Assembly: GCF_030811475.1 (NCBI RefSeq)
Contig: NZ_JAUSQV010000001.1
Location: forward strand, 1,759,501 to 1,823,500
DNA length: 64,000 bases
Direction of reading: 5' to 3'
DNA from: Nakamurella flavida
GTDB taxonomy: Bacteria; Actinomycetota; Actinomycetes; Mycobacteriales; Nakamurellaceae
Position numbers and translations under genes: made by a program. Below the pieces are notes generated by a model. That model made no database searches. It was given only the letters and a program-made list of their open reading frames with translations, and was not told the origin of the DNA. Below are positions 33,621 through 43,403 of this stretch, in pieces; position 1 is the stretch's first letter; each line of letters begins with the position of its first letter.

Positions 33621-34556
33621 TCAGCCGACGATGAAGCCGGCGGGGCCGCTGCTCAGACCGCCGAGCGCGGCGACCACCGTGTAGGCACCCGGGGCCAGGG
33701 GCACCCGGTCCCCGACGCAGCCCGGTGCGGAGGTCGTCCCCGACCACTTGACGGTGTACCGGACCTGCTGGCCGGGCTCGAGGGTGCGCACCTCGGTGCC
33801 CTCGCCCGGGAAGCAGTCGGCGGTGGACCACTGGCGACTGCCGTCGGCGCCCAGCACGGTGAAGACCTGCAGCGTGCCGGACACGTCCCGCTGGCAGGCC
33901 TGGGTACCGGTGTTGGTGATGACCATGCTGAGGTTCGCCTGCTGGCCCGTGGCCAGCTGGGCCTGATCGGTGCCGGCGGTGACGGCGATCGCGCTGTCCG
34001 CGCAGATCAACCGGCCCTGGGCGTCGTAGCTGGGAGCGGGCTCCGGCGCGGGGGCCGGCGCCGGTTCGGCCGGGGCCGGGCCGATCGAGCCTTCGCCGGC
34101 CGGGGGCGCGGCGGGCGTCTCGGCCGGAGCCGGGGCGGGTGTCTCCACCGGGGCCGGGGTCTCCGCCGGGGCGGGGCTCTCGGCGGGCGGCGGCGCCGGC
34201 TCGGTGGACGCGGGCGCGGCCTCGGGGGTGCTCGGCGCGGCGGTCGTCGGTGCGGCCGGGCTGGTGGGCACCTCGCTGCTCGGGGTGGTGCTCGCCGCGG
34301 CCGGGTCGGTCGTCGGGGTGGCGGGCGGCGTCGAGGTGGGCGGCGGGGTGCTCGTGCTGGCCAGGACCCCGGTGAAGGTCGGGGCGGCGGACCCGACCGC
34401 GGCGGCGGTGGCGGTGGACGGATCCTCACCGGAGGAACGGGAGCTGCGCGCCGCGAGGAACCAGACGACGCCGATCAGCACGACGACCGCGGCGCCGATG
34501 GCCAGGATCCGGCGAAGCCAGTACACCGTGGGCGAGAGGGGGCCGACGGGGTGCAT
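33621..34556 (-). CDS. Proline-rich membrane-anchored protein (Rv3587c-like)
   Basis: A 311-residue exported protein. One N-terminal membrane helix (YWLRRILAIGAAVVVLIGVVWFLAARSS) precedes a long Pro/Thr/Ala/Ser-rich linker of about 130 residues (TPPPTSTPPATPTT, PAPAPAETPAAP). The C-terminal domain of about 130 residues has four cysteines (LICADS, QACQRD, DCFPGE, PGCVGD) and a beta-sandwich-like pattern. It matches the M. tuberculosis Rv3587c position beside disA. The spacer is likely to cross the peptidoglycan. A GTG start is possible at 34559. Function is unknown. Confidence 0.82.
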   Translation of the reverse strand: MHPVGPLSPTVYWLRRILAIGAAVVVLIGVVWFLAARSSRSSGEDPSTATAAAVGSAAPTFTGVLASTSTPPPTSTPPATPTTDPAAASTTPSSEVPTSPAAPTTAAPSTPEAAPASTEPAPPPAESPAPAETPAPVETPAPAPAETPAAPPAGEGSIGPAPAEPAPAPAPEPAPSYDAQGRLICADSAIAVTAGTDQAQLATGQQANLSMVITNTGTQACQRDVSGTLQVFTVLGADGSRQWSTADCFPGEGTEVRTLEPGQQVRYTVKWSGTTSAPGCVGDRVPLAPGAYTVVAALGGLSSGPAGFIVG

Positions 34557-34570
34557 CACTCGGGCGACGG

Positions 34571-34576
34571 TAGTCT
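34571..34576 (+). promoter_or_regulatory. -10 element for canB
   Basis: TAGTCT, giving a leader of about 36 bases with a GAGGGG ribosome-binding site before the GTG. It lies in the 62-base divergent gap. Confidence 0.5.
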
Positions 34577-34618
34577 GCGGCTGACGTCGAACCGGGTTGC
34601 AACGCCGAGGGGACCCCT

Positions 34619-35209
34619 GTGACCGCCATCGAAGAACTGTTGCGCCGCAACCACACCACCGCCCTGTCGCACCCGGGCTTCATGGGCCCGAAGCCGACGC
34701 TCGGGGTCGCCGTGGTCATGTGCATGGACGCGCGGGTGGACGCGCACGCGGCCTTTCGCCTGCAGCCCGGCGAGGCCCACCTGATGCGGAACGCCGGCGG
34801 GGTGGTGACCGACGACGTCATCCGGTCGCTGGCCATCTCCCAGCACGCGCTGGGGACACGCGAGATCATGGTCATCCATCACACCGACTGCGGCCTGGCC
34901 CGGCTCGAGGAGGACTCCTTCCGCGCACACCTGGCGCAGTTCGCCGGGTACCGCCCGACCTGGTCGGTGCAGGCGTTCAAGGACCCGCACGACTCCGTCC
35001 GCGAATCGCTGCGCCGCATCCGCGACTCCCGCTTCCTGGCTCATCGTGACGGGGTCCGCGGGTTCATCTTCGACGTGGAGTCCGGCCTGCTCGAGGAGGT
35101 CTTCGCCGACGACGACGGCATCTCACCGCCGACCGTCCAGCCGGGCGACGACGTCGCGGGCGCGACGCCCGCTCCGGTCGGCGGGTCCGCGTCCGCGGAT
35201 CAGCACTGA
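34619..35209 (+). CDS. canB: Beta-carbonic anhydrase CanB
   Basis: A 196-residue beta-class carbonic anhydrase. Zinc ligands are Cys35 (VVMCMDARVD), His88 and Cys91 (IHHTDCGLA). The Asp37-Arg39 dyad is in the CMDAR motif. It interconverts CO2 and bicarbonate in the cytosol. It resembles Rv3588c, which is next to mutY in M. tuberculosis, as here. The last 30 residues are a low-complexity tail (PPTVQPGDDVAGATPAPVGG). The GTG start lies 6 bases after GAGGGGA. Confidence 0.95.
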   Translation: MTAIEELLRRNHTTALSHPGFMGPKPTLGVAVVMCMDARVDAHAAFRLQPGEAHLMRNAGGVVTDDVIRSLAISQHALGTREIMVIHHTDCGLARLEEDSFRAHLAQFAGYRPTWSVQAFKDPHDSVRESLRRIRDSRFLAHRDGVRGFIFDVESGLLEEVFADDDGISPPTVQPGDDVAGATPAPVGGSASADQH

Positions 35210-35265
35210 CCGGACCGGGACCCGGTCGAAGCACCGCGCCGACCGGTCCGGCGCACCGCACGACC

Positions 35266-36156
35266 GTGACCCCACCGGGGGGCGCACCGGGCACGGTGTT
35301 CCCGGTGGACGACCTGCTGCAGTTCTACGCCGATCACCGCCGTGATCTCCCCTGGCGCGCACCGGGTGTCGGCGGCTGGCCCGTGCTGATCAGCGAGGTC
35401 ATGCTGCAGCAGACCCCGGTCGCGCGGGTGCTGCCGGTCTATCTCGAGTGGGTCGCCCGATGGCCCACGCCCGCCGATCTCGCGGCCGACGCCCCCGGCG
35501 ACGCCGTCCGGGCGTGGGGCCGGCTCGGATACCCGCGTCGCGCGCTGCGGTTGCACGCCGCGGCGACCGCCCTGGTGCAGCGGTTCGGCGGGGTCGTCCC
35601 GGACACGGTCGAGGAGTTGCTCTCGTTGCCCGGGGTCGGGGAGTACACCGCCCGGGCCGTCGCGGCGTTCGCCTTCGGTCGCCGGGAGCCGGTGGTCGAC
35701 ACCAATGTCCTGCGGGTGCTGTCCCGGGTGGTCCGGGGGGTCGACACGCAGGCGAGCGCGACCGCGGCGGACCGTCGGGAGATGGCCGCGCTGTTGCCGC
35801 AGGACGCAGCGGTCGCGGCGGTCCTGTCGGTGGCGGTCATGGAGTTCGGTGCCCTGGTGTGCACCAGCCGCTCCCCCGGTTGCGACGGATGCCCGGTCCG
35901 GCCGGACTGTGCCTGGTGGGCCGCGGGCCGGCCACCGCCGACGGTCCGTCGCAAGGCGCAGGGGTTCGCCGGGACGGACCGCCAGGTGCGGGGGTTGATC
36001 GTGGGTGCCCTGCGCGCCGGCGGCGAGTCGGTGAGCGAGGACGATCTCGCCACCCTGTGGCCCGACCCCGTCCAGTGGCGTCGCTGCCTGGACTCGTTGA
36101 TCGTCGACGGCCTGGCCGTCCCCGACGGCTCCGGCCGGATCACCCTCCCCCGCTGA
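35266..36156 (+). CDS. mutY: A/G-specific adenine glycosylase MutY
   Basis: A 296-residue MutY. The HhH-GPD domain contains the catalytic Glu in SEVMLQQTPVARV, the HhH LLSLPGVGEYTARAV and the catalytic Asp in PVVDTNVLRVL. The iron-sulfur cluster motif is CTSRSPGCDGCPVRPDC (C-x6-C-x2-C-x5-C). It removes adenine opposite 8-oxoguanine. The C-terminal NUDIX-like recognition region is short (about 60 residues), close to the mycobacterial length. The start is uncertain: GTG 35266, or GTG at about 35299 (VFPVDDLL). Confidence 0.93.
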   Translation: MTPPGGAPGTVFPVDDLLQFYADHRRDLPWRAPGVGGWPVLISEVMLQQTPVARVLPVYLEWVARWPTPADLAADAPGDAVRAWGRLGYPRRALRLHAAATALVQRFGGVVPDTVEELLSLPGVGEYTARAVAAFAFGRREPVVDTNVLRVLSRVVRGVDTQASATAADRREMAALLPQDAAVAAVLSVAVMEFGALVCTSRSPGCDGCPVRPDCAWWAAGRPPPTVRRKAQGFAGTDRQVRGLIVGALRAGGESVSEDDLATLWPDPVQWRRCLDSLIVDGLAVPDGSGRITLPR

Positions 36157-36212
36157 CCCCGACAGTTCTCGCACCGAACGGGACTCGCTGGTCCGGGCGG
36201 GACGGGAACGCA

Positions 36213-36248
36213 GGAACGGCCCGCCCCCGCGAGGGGACGGGCCGTTCC
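36213..36248. terminator. Bidirectional terminator mutY/clpC
   Basis: GGAACGGCCCG pairs with its complement CGGGCCGTTCC, with an extra CCCC/GGGG pairing inside. It lies between two convergent genes. Confidence 0.8.
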
Positions 36249-36282
36249 GGTGGTGCGCGCGATCGACGTCAGAGCTGGAGGG

Positions 36283-38814
36283 TCACTCCTTCTCGAGATT
36301 GATCCCGTCGGTCTCGATCGTGAGGCCGGCCGGCACCGTCTCGGGCACCAGCTCCTCCCGGGGGACGCCGCGGAAGGTGAACTGCTGCTCCGCGCCCTCT
36401 CCCTCGACGTCGACCACGATGATCTGGCCGGCGCGGACCTCGTCGAACAGGATCTTCTCGGACAGCTTGTCCTCGATCTCCCGCTGGATGGTGCGACGCA
36501 GCGGCCGCGCACCCAGCACCGGATCGAAGCCACGCTCGCCGAGCAGCGTCTTGGCCGCGTCGGTCACCTCGATGCCCATGTCCTTGTTCTTCAGCGCACC
36601 TTCGACCCGCTTCAGCATGAGGTCGACCATCTGGTGGATCTCGACGCTGGTGAGCTGGTGGAACACGACGACGTCGTCGATGCGGTTGAGGAACTCGGGC
36701 CGGAAGTGGCGCTTGAGCTCGTCGTTGACCTTGGCCTTCATGCGGTCGTAATTCGACTCCGTCGTCCCCTGGGAGAAGCCCATGCCGACAGCCTTGGAGA
36801 TGTCGGAGGTGCCCAGGTTGGAGGTGAACACGATCACCGTGTTCTTGAAGTCGACCGTGCGGCCCTGGCCGTCGGTCAGCCGGCCGTCCTCCAACACCTG
36901 CAGCAGCGTGTTGTAGATGTCCTGGTGGGCCTTCTCGATCTCGTCGAAGAGGATCACCGAGAAAGGCTTCCGGCGAACCTTCTCGGTCAGCTGGCCGCCC
37001 TCCTCGTAGCCCACGTACCCGGGAGGGGCACCGAAGAGCCGCGAGGCGGTGTAGCGGTCGTGGAACTCGCCCATGTCGACCTGGATGAGTGCGTCCTCGT
37101 CACCGAAGAGGAACTCGGCCAGCGCCTTGGTCAGCTCGGTCTTCCCGACGCCCGAGGGCCCCGCGAAGATGAACGAGCCCGACGGACGCTTCGGGTCCTT
37201 CAGACCCGCACGGGTCCGGCGGATCGCCTGCGAGACCGCCTTGACGGCCGGCTCCTGGCCGATGATCCGCTTGTGCAGCGCGTCCTCCATGCGCAGCAGG
37301 CGGGTCGTCTCGGCCTCGGTCAGCTTGACCACGGGGATGCCGGTCCAGTTGCCCAGCACCTCGGCGATCTGCTCGTCGTCGACCTCGCTGACGACGTCGA
37401 GATCGCCGTCCTTCCAGGCCTTCTCGCGCTCGGCCTTCTTGGTCAGCAGCTGCTTCTCGTTGTCGCGGAGGGCAGCGGCCTTCTCGAAGTCCTGGGAGTC
37501 GATGGCCGACTCCTTGTCGCGACGCACGACGGCCAGCTTGTCCTCGAACTCGCGGAGGTCCGGCGGCGCGGTCATCCGACGGATGCGCATCCGGGCGCCG
37601 GCCTCGTCGATCAGGTCGATCGCCTTGTCCGGGAGGAAGCGGTCGCTGATGTACCGGTCGGCCAGGGTGGCCGCGGCGACCAGCGCGTCGTCGGTGATGG
37701 TGATGCGGTGGTGCGCCTCGTAGCGGTCCCGCAGGCCCTTGAGGATCTCGATGGTGTGCGCCACCGAGGGCTCGCCGACCTGGATGGGCTGGAAGCGCCG
37801 CTCGAGCGCTGCGTCCTTCTCGACGTACTTGCGGTACTCGTCGAGGGTGGTCGCACCGATGGTCTGCAGCTCGCCACGGGCCAGCATCGGCTTGAGGATC
37901 GAGGCGGCGTCGATCGCGCCCTCGGCGGCACCCGCACCCACCAGGGTGTGGATCTCGTCGATGAACATGATGATGTCGCCGCGGGTGCGGATCTCCTTGA
38001 GCACCTTCTTCAGGCGCTCCTCGAAGTCACCGCGGTAGCGGGAGCCGGCGACCAGCGAACCGAGGTCGAGGGTGTAGAGGTGCTTGTCCTTCAGGGTCTG
38101 CGGGACGTCGCCGCGGATGATCGCCTGGGCCAGGCCCTCGACCACCGCGGTCTTGCCGACGCCGGGCTCGCCGATCAGCACCGGGTTGTTCTTGGTGCGG
38201 CGGGACAGCACCTGCATGACCCGCTCGATCTCCTTCTCGCGCCCGATGACCGGGTCGAGCTTGCCCTCGCGGGCGGACTGGGTCAGGTTGCGGCCGAACT
38301 GGTCCAGGACCAGCGAGGTCGACGGGGTGCCCTCGGAGCGCCCGCCCTCGGCGGCGGCGGTCTCCTTGCCCTGGTAGCCGGACAGCAGCTGCAGGACCTG
38401 CTGGCGGACCCGGTTGAGATCGGCGCCCAGCTTCACCAGGACCTGGGCGGCGACGCCCTCGCCCTCGCGGATGAGCCCGAGCAGGATGTGCTCGGTGCCG
38501 ATGTAGTTGTGACCGAGCTGCAGCGCCTCGCGGAGGCTGAGCTCGAGGACCTTCTTGGCCCGGGGGGTGAAGGGGATGTGGCCGGACGGGGACTGCTGGC
38601 CCTGGCCGATGATCTCCTCGACCTGGGCGCGCACCCCTTCCAACGCGATACCGAGCGACTCGAGGGCCTTGGCGGCGACACCCTCGCCCTCGTGGATCAG
38701 GCCGAGCAGGATGTGCTCGGTCCCGATGTAGTTGTGGTTGAGCATCCGGGCCTCTTCCTGGGCCAGGACGACCACCCGCCGTGCTCGGTCGGTGAACCGT
38801 TCGAACATGTGCAC
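36283..38814 (-). CDS. clpC: ATP-dependent chaperone/protease subunit ClpC
   Basis: An 843-residue HSP100. Two N-terminal ClpN repeats start [20 protein letters not shown] and include [12 protein letters not shown] twice. The first AAA domain has Walker [17 protein letters not shown]. The middle (UVR/M) domain holds [16 protein letters not shown]. The second AAA has [16 protein letters not shown], with an arginine finger region and [10 protein letters not shown]. The C-terminus has [16 protein letters not shown]. It works with ClpP to degrade proteins. AAGGAGTGCAC precedes the ATG. Matches Rv3596c; lsr2 lies just upstream, as in M. tuberculosis. Confidence 0.97.
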   Translation of the reverse strand: MHMFERFTDRARRVVVLAQEEARMLNHNYIGTEHILLGLIHEGEGVAAKALESLGIALEGVRAQVEEIIGQGQQSPSGHIPFTPRAKKVLELSLREALQLGHNYIGTEHILLGLIREGEGVAAQVLVKLGADLNRVRQQVLQLLSGYQGKETAAAEGGRSEGTPSTSLVLDQFGRNLTQSAREGKLDPVIGREKEIERVMQVLSRRTKNNPVLIGEPGVGKTAVVEGLAQAIIRGDVPQTLKDKHLYTLDLGSLVAGSRYRGDFEERLKKVLKEIRTRGDIIMFIDEIHTLVGAGAAEGAIDAASILKPMLARGELQTIGATTLDEYRKYVEKDAALERRFQPIQVGEPSVAHTIEILKGLRDRYEAHHRITITDDALVAAATLADRYISDRFLPDKAIDLIDEAGARMRIRRMTAPPDLREFEDKLAVVRRDKESAIDSQDFEKAAALRDNEKQLLTKKAEREKAWKDGDLDVVSEVDDEQIAEVLGNWTGIPVVKLTEAETTRLLRMEDALHKRIIGQEPAVKAVSQAIRRTRAGLKDPKRPSGSFIFAGPSGVGKTELTKALAEFLFGDEDALIQVDMGEFHDRYTASRLFGAPPGYVGYEEGGQLTEKVRRKPFSVILFDEIEKAHQDIYNTLLQVLEDGRLTDGQGRTVDFKNTVIVFTSNLGTSDISKAVGMGFSQGTTESNYDRMKAKVNDELKRHFRPEFLNRIDDVVVFHQLTSVEIHQMVDLMLKRVEGALKNKDMGIEVTDAAKTLLGERGFDPVLGARPLRRTIQREIEDKLSEKILFDEVRAGQIIVVDVEGEGAEQQFTFRGVPREELVPETVPAGLTIETDGINLEKE

Positions 38815-38928
38815 TCCTTACGGGCGTGCGCGCAGAGATGAGACGGCGGACGATGCACGGACTGAATCCGACGGCGCCCGGTGGGGATGGTCTCCCCGCC
38901 GCGCGCCGATGTCCTGGACTGTAGTCCG

Positions 38929-38947
38929 GCGGCCCGGTCTGGGCCGC
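38929..38947 (-). terminator. Hairpin between lsr2 and clpC
   Basis: GCGGCCC pairs with GGGCCGC around a five-base loop. It lies about 160 bases past lsr2 and could end that transcript. The rest of the 289-base gap (38815-39103) shows no gene. Confidence 0.4.
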
Positions 38948-39103
38948 TGGTCCACAGGTGTGGTGCCGGTGGTTCCGACGGCACTGCGCACTGTGCCGCC
39001 GTGTCCTTCAACGCTGCCCGAGCGCGAGGCGTTCCGCCACGACCCCGGCTACGCCGACGGCGAACAGGCCCGCCCGCCGACGTCCACGATGCGGTCGGTG
39101 AGC

Positions 39104-39469
39104 TCAGTGAGCGGCCTGGTACGCCTCGATGACGGCTGCGGACAGCCGGCCACGCTCGGACACCTCGTGGCCGTTGGACCGGGCCCACTCGCGGATGGCG
39201 GCGGTCTGCTCGCGGTCCGGGGCGGTCCGGGCCGGCTTGGCCGATCCGCCGCGGGCGGCGCGGGCGCGGGCCCGGGGGGCGGCGGCACGGCGGCCGTCGA
39301 CCCGACGGGCGTGCTCGACGTAGACGCCGAGCGCCTCGCGCAGACGCTGGGCGTTGGCGTCGTTGAGGTCGATCTCGTAGGCGGTGCCGTCCAGACCGAA
39401 GGAGACCGACTCGTCGGCGTCGGTCCCGTCGAGATCGTCGACGAGGGAGACGGTGGTCATGGTCGCCAT
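39104..39469 (-). CDS. lsr2: Nucleoid-associated protein Lsr2
   Basis: A 121-residue Lsr2. The N-terminal dimerisation region is [20 protein letters not shown], then [19 protein letters not shown] basic linker ([20 protein letters not shown]) follows. The C-terminal DNA-binding domain is [18 protein letters not shown], with the RGR minor-groove motif at 106-108. ATG 39469 is preferred as AGGAGAGG lies 7 bases before it; MTTVSLV at residue 4 is an alternative. It binds AT-rich DNA and silences horizontally acquired genes. The upstream gap of 267 bases (39470-39736) is less GC-rich than its surroundings and contains no gene. Confidence 0.96.
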   Translation of the reverse strand: MATMTTVSLVDDLDGTDADESVSFGLDGTAYEIDLNDANAQRLREALGVYVEHARRVDGRRAAAPRARARAARGGSAKPARTAPDREQTAAIREWARSNGHEVSERGRLSAAVIEAYQAAH

Positions 39470-39545
39470 AGCAATTCCTCTCCTACGGCCTTCCCGGCCG
39501 TGGAATTCTTGGAGGTCGTTGGCGCAGTGATTCCGCGGCGAGCCG

Positions 39546-39551
39546 ATGATA
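39546..39551 (-). promoter_or_regulatory. -10 element for lsr2
   Basis: TATCAT on the minus strand, about 77 bases before the lsr2 ATG. No convincing -35. Confidence 0.4.
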
Positions 39552-39736
39552 ACCGCAGGATCGACGGGTCACGGGCGCCGTGCGCACGCCGCCACACATC
39601 GACATCATTTCGTTGCCGCCCTTCCCGGGGAACGGCGGGAAAACGTGTCGAAGACCACCGTCGGGGCGGGCAACCGATCTTCCCGTGACGACGCGGACCG
39701 TCGGCGACCGCCGTTGTCCCGGCGGTCGCCGGAGTT

Positions 39737-41287
39737 TCACTCCGCGGGCTTGATGAACGGAAACAGGATGGTCTCCCGGATTCCCAACCCGGTCAGCGCC
39801 ATCAGCAAACGGTCCAGTCCCATGCCCATGCCACCGGCCGGCGGCATGCCGTACTCCATGGCACGCAGGAAGTCCTCGTCGAGCACCATCGCCTCGTCGT
39901 CACCGAGACCGGCGAACCGGGCCTGGTCGACGAAACGCTGCCGCTGCACGACCGGGTCGACGAGTTCGGAGTAACCGGTCGCCGTCTCGTAACCGCGGAT
40001 GTACAGATCCCATTTCTCGGCCAACCGCGGATCGTCGCGGTGCCCGCGCGTCAACGGAGCCGTCTCGGCCGGGAAATCACGCACGAAGGTCGGCGCCTGC
40101 AACGTCCGCGCCACCAGTTCGTCGAACAGTTCCTCGGCGAGCTTGCCCGGCCCGAAATGCGGGGCGACCTCGACCCCGATGCGCGCTGCATGTCGCTCGA
40201 GCTCACGCATCGATGTGCCCACGGTCACCTCTTCACCCAATGCGGTGGAGATGGCGCCGTAGAGGGTGACGGACTGCCATTCCCCGCCCAGGTCGAACTC
40301 GCTGCCGTCGGCGTGCACGGCCACCGTCGACCCGAACGTGGCGATCGTGGCCTGCTGCACCAGATCCCGGGTCAGCGCCGCGATCCCGTCGTAGTCGCTG
40401 TACGCCTCGTAGGCCTCCAGCATGACGAACTCCGGCGAGTGCGAGGAGTCGGCGCCCTCGTTCCGGAAATTGCGGTTGAGCTCGAACACCTTGTCGATCC
40501 CGCCGACCAGGGCCCGCTTGAGGTAGAGCTCCGGCGCGATACGCAGGAACAGGTCCATGTCCATCGCGTTCATGTGCGTGGAGAACGGGCGGGCGGCGGC
40601 GCCACCGTGCAGCACCTGCAGCATCGGCGTCTCCACCTCGAGGAAACCGCGGTCGTACAGGGTCGTCCGGATGGAACGGTTCACCGCGGCGCGGGTCTGG
40701 ACCGTGCGGCGCGCCTGCGGGCGCACGATCAGGTCGACGTAGCGCTGGCGGACGCGGCTCTCCTCGGACAAAGCCCTGTGCGCCACCGGGAGCGGTCGCA
40801 ACGCCTTGGCCGTGATGGCCCAGGAATCCGCCATCACCGACAGTTCGCCGCGCCGGGAGGTGATGACGGTGCCGTGCACGAACAGGTGGTCACCGAGATC
40901 CACGTCGGCCTTGAACGCGGCGAGGGAATCGGCCCCCACGGCGGCCAGCGAGATCATCACCTGCAGTTCGGTGCCGGTCTCCCCGGCACCGCCCTCGCGC
41001 AGGGTCGCGAAACACAATTTCCCGGAGTTCCGTTGGAACAACACACGACCGGTGACGCCGACGATCTCACCGGTGTCGGTGTCCGGCGGCAGATCGGGAT
41101 GATCGGCGCGCAGTCGGGCCAGGGTGGTGGTCCGGGCCACGCCGACGGGATAGGGCTCGATCCCCTGTTCCACCAACCGCCGGCGCTTCTCGCGTCGCAC
41201 CCGCATCTGCTCGGGCAGGTCCTCGTCGAGGGTCTGGGAGCCGGGATCGGGCAGGACCGGATCGGCAGGGCGCGGGTCGGAGTTCAC
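39737..41287 (-). CDS. lysS: Lysyl-tRNA synthetase class II
   Basis: A 516-residue class II lysyl-tRNA synthetase. The OB-fold anticodon-binding domain is at residues about 60-180 ([18 protein letters not shown]). Motif 2 is [20 protein letters not shown] and motif 3 is [22 protein letters not shown] in place of the usual HNPEF is as in M. tuberculosis LysS1 (Rv3598c). The GTG start is expected to be leaderless: TAGGCT lies 8 bases before it on the minus strand. The 36-base gap to the next gene is a divergent promoter. Confidence 0.96.
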   Translation of the reverse strand: MNSDPRPADPVLPDPGSQTLDEDLPEQMRVRREKRRRLVEQGIEPYPVGVARTTTLARLRADHPDLPPDTDTGEIVGVTGRVLFQRNSGKLCFATLREGGAGETGTELQVMISLAAVGADSLAAFKADVDLGDHLFVHGTVITSRRGELSVMADSWAITAKALRPLPVAHRALSEESRVRQRYVDLIVRPQARRTVQTRAAVNRSIRTTLYDRGFLEVETPMLQVLHGGAAARPFSTHMNAMDMDLFLRIAPELYLKRALVGGIDKVFELNRNFRNEGADSSHSPEFVMLEAYEAYSDYDGIAALTRDLVQQATIATFGSTVAVHADGSEFDLGGEWQSVTLYGAISTALGEEVTVGTSMRELERHAARIGVEVAPHFGPGKLAEELFDELVARTLQAPTFVRDFPAETAPLTRGHRDDPRLAEKWDLYIRGYETATGYSELVDPVVQRQRFVDQARFAGLGDDEAMVLDEDFLRAMEYGMPPAGGMGMGLDRLLMALTGLGIRETILFPFIKPAE

Positions 41288-41323
41288 GGAAGATCAGCCT
41301 ACTGGCCGGGCGATACTGCTCCG
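41288..41323. promoter_or_regulatory. Compact divergent leaderless promoter pair
   Basis: The 36 bases between lysS (GTG 41287) and the next gene (GTG 41324) contain TAGGCT on the minus strand (41301-41296) and GATACT on the plus strand (41312-41317). They lie 8 and 6 bases from the respective start codons. Neither gene has a ribosome-binding site. Both -35 regions must lie inside the opposite coding sequence. Confidence 0.6.
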
Positions 41324-42346
41324 GTGCCCCGTCCGCCCCTCACCCCCTCGCTCGTGGACCCCGCCGCCGACCCGGCCGGGCACGCCGGGTCCGTGACGCT
41401 CACCCGCGCCGAGTGGCTCGAGAAGGAACAGCAGCACCGGACACGGGTCGACGACCTGCTCGCCGGGCACCGGGAACGGGCCGCCCGCGGCCGGGCGCAC
41501 CCGGTGGAGGACTTCCTCTTCACCTACTACTCCCAGCGCCCCGGGCACCTGCGGCGATGGTTCCCCGGCGTCGGCGTGGTGCTCCAGGACGCGGATGAAC
41601 GCGTCGGGCAACCCTGGGCCCTGGTCGTGCCCGGCACGGACCGGCCGTCCGGGGTCGTCCTGGACGCCGCGGGGTTCGCCGAGCGCCGGGCGCCCCTGCT
41701 GGCCTTCCTGCACCGCTACCTGGCCGCCACCGCCTCGGCCACCCCGGTGTTCGGCTGCTTCGGCCTGCACGAGTGGGCGATGGTCTACCGGGACGGGGCC
41801 GGCGGGGACGAGGCGCCGGGCAGCCCGGCCGGCCCGACCACGGCGACATCCGGCGGCATGGGCGGTCGGCGGCACGCGCAGTACCCGCTGCGCCTCGGTG
41901 CGGCCGGCACGGACGCCGTGGTCGAGGAGGCGGGGGTCCGGTGCACGCACTTCGACGCGTTCCGCTTCTTCACCCCCGAGGCCCGACCCCGCAACGCCGG
42001 CGCCCTGACGCGCGAGGGTGCCGTGCACGACGACCAGCCCGGCTGCCTGCACGTGGGGATGGATCTGTACAAGTGGGCCTACAAGCTCGCCCCGGCCGTG
42101 CCGGCGGAGCTGGTCGTGGACTGCTTCGTCCTGGCTCGGGACATCCGCGAGCTGGACATGCGGGCCTCCCCGTACGACCTGACCGCCCTGGGGTACTCCC
42201 CGGTCCCGATCGAGACCGCTCAGGGCCGTTCCCGGTACGCCGCCGAGCAGCGGGCGATGACCGTCCGGGCCCGGCCGCTGCGCGAGCGCCTGCGCGCGGT
42301 GGTGGCGGAACTGCGGGCGGCCACGCCGCCGGTACCGGGCAACTGA
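41324..42346 (+). CDS. Conserved actinobacterial protein annotated as 3-methyladenine DNA glycosylase
   Basis: A 340-residue protein with the family pattern: ARGRAHPVEDFLFTYYSQRP, then FPGVGVVLQDADE, TPVFGCFGLHEWAMVYRDG, RRHAQYPLRLGAAGTDAVVE, CTHFDAFRFFTPEARPRN, DDQPGCLHVGMDLYKWAYKL and ELDMRASPYDLTALGYSPVP. The family is widely labelled as 3-methyladenine DNA glycosylase, but I see no characteristic glycosylase motif, so the function should be treated as unproven. The transcript is likely leaderless. It replaces the coaX/pan genes that lie here in M. tuberculosis. Confidence 0.78.
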   Translation: MPRPPLTPSLVDPAADPAGHAGSVTLTRAEWLEKEQQHRTRVDDLLAGHRERAARGRAHPVEDFLFTYYSQRPGHLRRWFPGVGVVLQDADERVGQPWALVVPGTDRPSGVVLDAAGFAERRAPLLAFLHRYLAATASATPVFGCFGLHEWAMVYRDGAGGDEAPGSPAGPTTATSGGMGGRRHAQYPLRLGAAGTDAVVEEAGVRCTHFDAFRFFTPEARPRNAGALTREGAVHDDQPGCLHVGMDLYKWAYKLAPAVPAELVVDCFVLARDIRELDMRASPYDLTALGYSPVPIETAQGRSRYAAEQRAMTVRARPLRERLRAVVAELRAATPPVPGN

Positions 42347-42403
42347 CACCCGGGGGGAGCCGGCGTCGGCGGTCCGGACCGGGGTCGACCTGCCGGGGAA
42401 GTG

Positions 42404-42895
42404 TCAGCGGCCGGAGCGGCCGGCGTCCGGAGCGCGCAGGCAGTGCTCCAGGTACAGCCCGCCGCCCACCATGACCAGAGCGCCGGCCACCCCGATCAGG
42501 GCGCTGGGGGTGTCGGCCGCGGCCGCGAGCACCTGGGCCGAGCGGGGCCACACGTAGGCGAGCAGCCCGACCCACAGACCGAGCAGCGCCGACCCGGCCA
42601 GCGAGGTGGCCTTGGCCGCCATCAGGGCGCGGGCGGCGGTCAACGGCGGCACCGGCCGCCGTGACGGACCGGGGGCACCGATCGGCGTGCCGTCGGGCCG
42701 ACGATCGGCGGAGTCCTGGATGCGGGCGCGGAAGCCGTGCCCGACGACGGCCTCCCCCACCCCGAGCAGGGCGGGGACGAGGCCGGCCAGGCGGGGTAAC
42801 GGCGGCAGGCTCGAGTAACCCGCCAGCACGAGCAGGAACCCGACCACGGCGGCGACCAGAACGACGGCGACCAGATCGCGGCCTCGGGTGAACAT
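42404..42895 (-). CDS. DUF3180 membrane protein
   Basis: A 163-residue membrane protein of the DUF3180 family with four hydrophobic segments (LVAVVLVAAVVGFLLVLAGY; LPRLAGLVPALLGVGEAVVG; SLAGSALLGLWVGLLAYVW; ALIGVAGALVMVGGGLYLE). A short polar loop joins helices two and three (ADRRPDGTPIGAPGP). It is next to folK, as is Rv3605c. GTG 42898 is an alternative start. Function is unknown. Confidence 0.85.
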   Translation of the reverse strand: MFTRGRDLVAVVLVAAVVGFLLVLAGYSSLPPLPRLAGLVPALLGVGEAVVGHGFRARIQDSADRRPDGTPIGAPGPSRRPVPPLTAARALMAAKATSLAGSALLGLWVGLLAYVWPRSAQVLAAAADTPSALIGVAGALVMVGGGLYLEHCLRAPDAGRSGR

Positions 42896-42905
42896 CACCC
42901 CCGGG

Positions 42906-43403
42906 TCACCCCCCATGGACGCTGCCGATCCGCTCCACGTCGCTGGTGTCCAGCCCGGCCAGCAGGGCCGCCACCGGGCCGTGTCCGGGCAGCTCGGCGT
43001 CCGGGTCGATCTCCGCCCACGGCACCAGCACGAACGCACGCGCGGCGGCCCGCGGGTGGGGCAGGGTCAGCTCGGGATCGTCGTCGACCACGTCGAGGTC
43101 GCCCATCCGCACGGTCACCACATCGGCGTCCAGGGTCCGCGGCCCCCACCGGACCGATCGATCCCGCCCGGCGGCCGCCTCGAGCTCACGGCAGCGGGCC
43201 AGCCATCCGGCCGGACCGAGGTCGTCGTCCCGGGCGACCAGCGCCAGGTTGAGGTAGTCCGGCTGCGGGACCGGGCCCCACGGCGGCGTCCGGTACAGAT
43301 GGGACACAGCGAGCACGGCCGGCCCCAGAGCGGCGACGGCCGTCCGCAGGTGCGCCGCACGATCGCCGAGGTTGGAGCCCAGGGACAGCACCGCGCGGCT
43401 CAT
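42906..43403 (-). CDS. folK: HPPK, folate pyrophosphokinase
   Basis: A 165-residue 6-hydroxymethyl-7,8-dihydropterin pyrophosphokinase. The N-terminus [20 protein letters not shown] and the [19 protein letters not shown] segment mark the ATP/pterin site. The [12 protein letters not shown] and [18 protein letters not shown] segments are standard. It transfers pyrophosphate from ATP in folate synthesis. The ATG overlaps the folB stop (ATGA). Confidence 0.95.
   Translation of the reverse strand: MSRAVLSLGSNLGDRAAHLRTAVAALGPAVLAVSHLYRTPPWGPVPQPDYLNLALVARDDDLGPAGWLARCRELEAAAGRDRSVRWGPRTLDADVVTVRMGDLDVVDDDPELTLPHPRAAARAFVLVPWAEIDPDAELPGHGPVAALLAGLDTSDVERIGSVHGG

Noticed and set aside
39470-39736. 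Possible tRNA or small RNA between lsr2 and lysS
   Set aside because: No cloverleaf or terminator-flanked hairpin was found; only a promoter and a less GC-rich tract.
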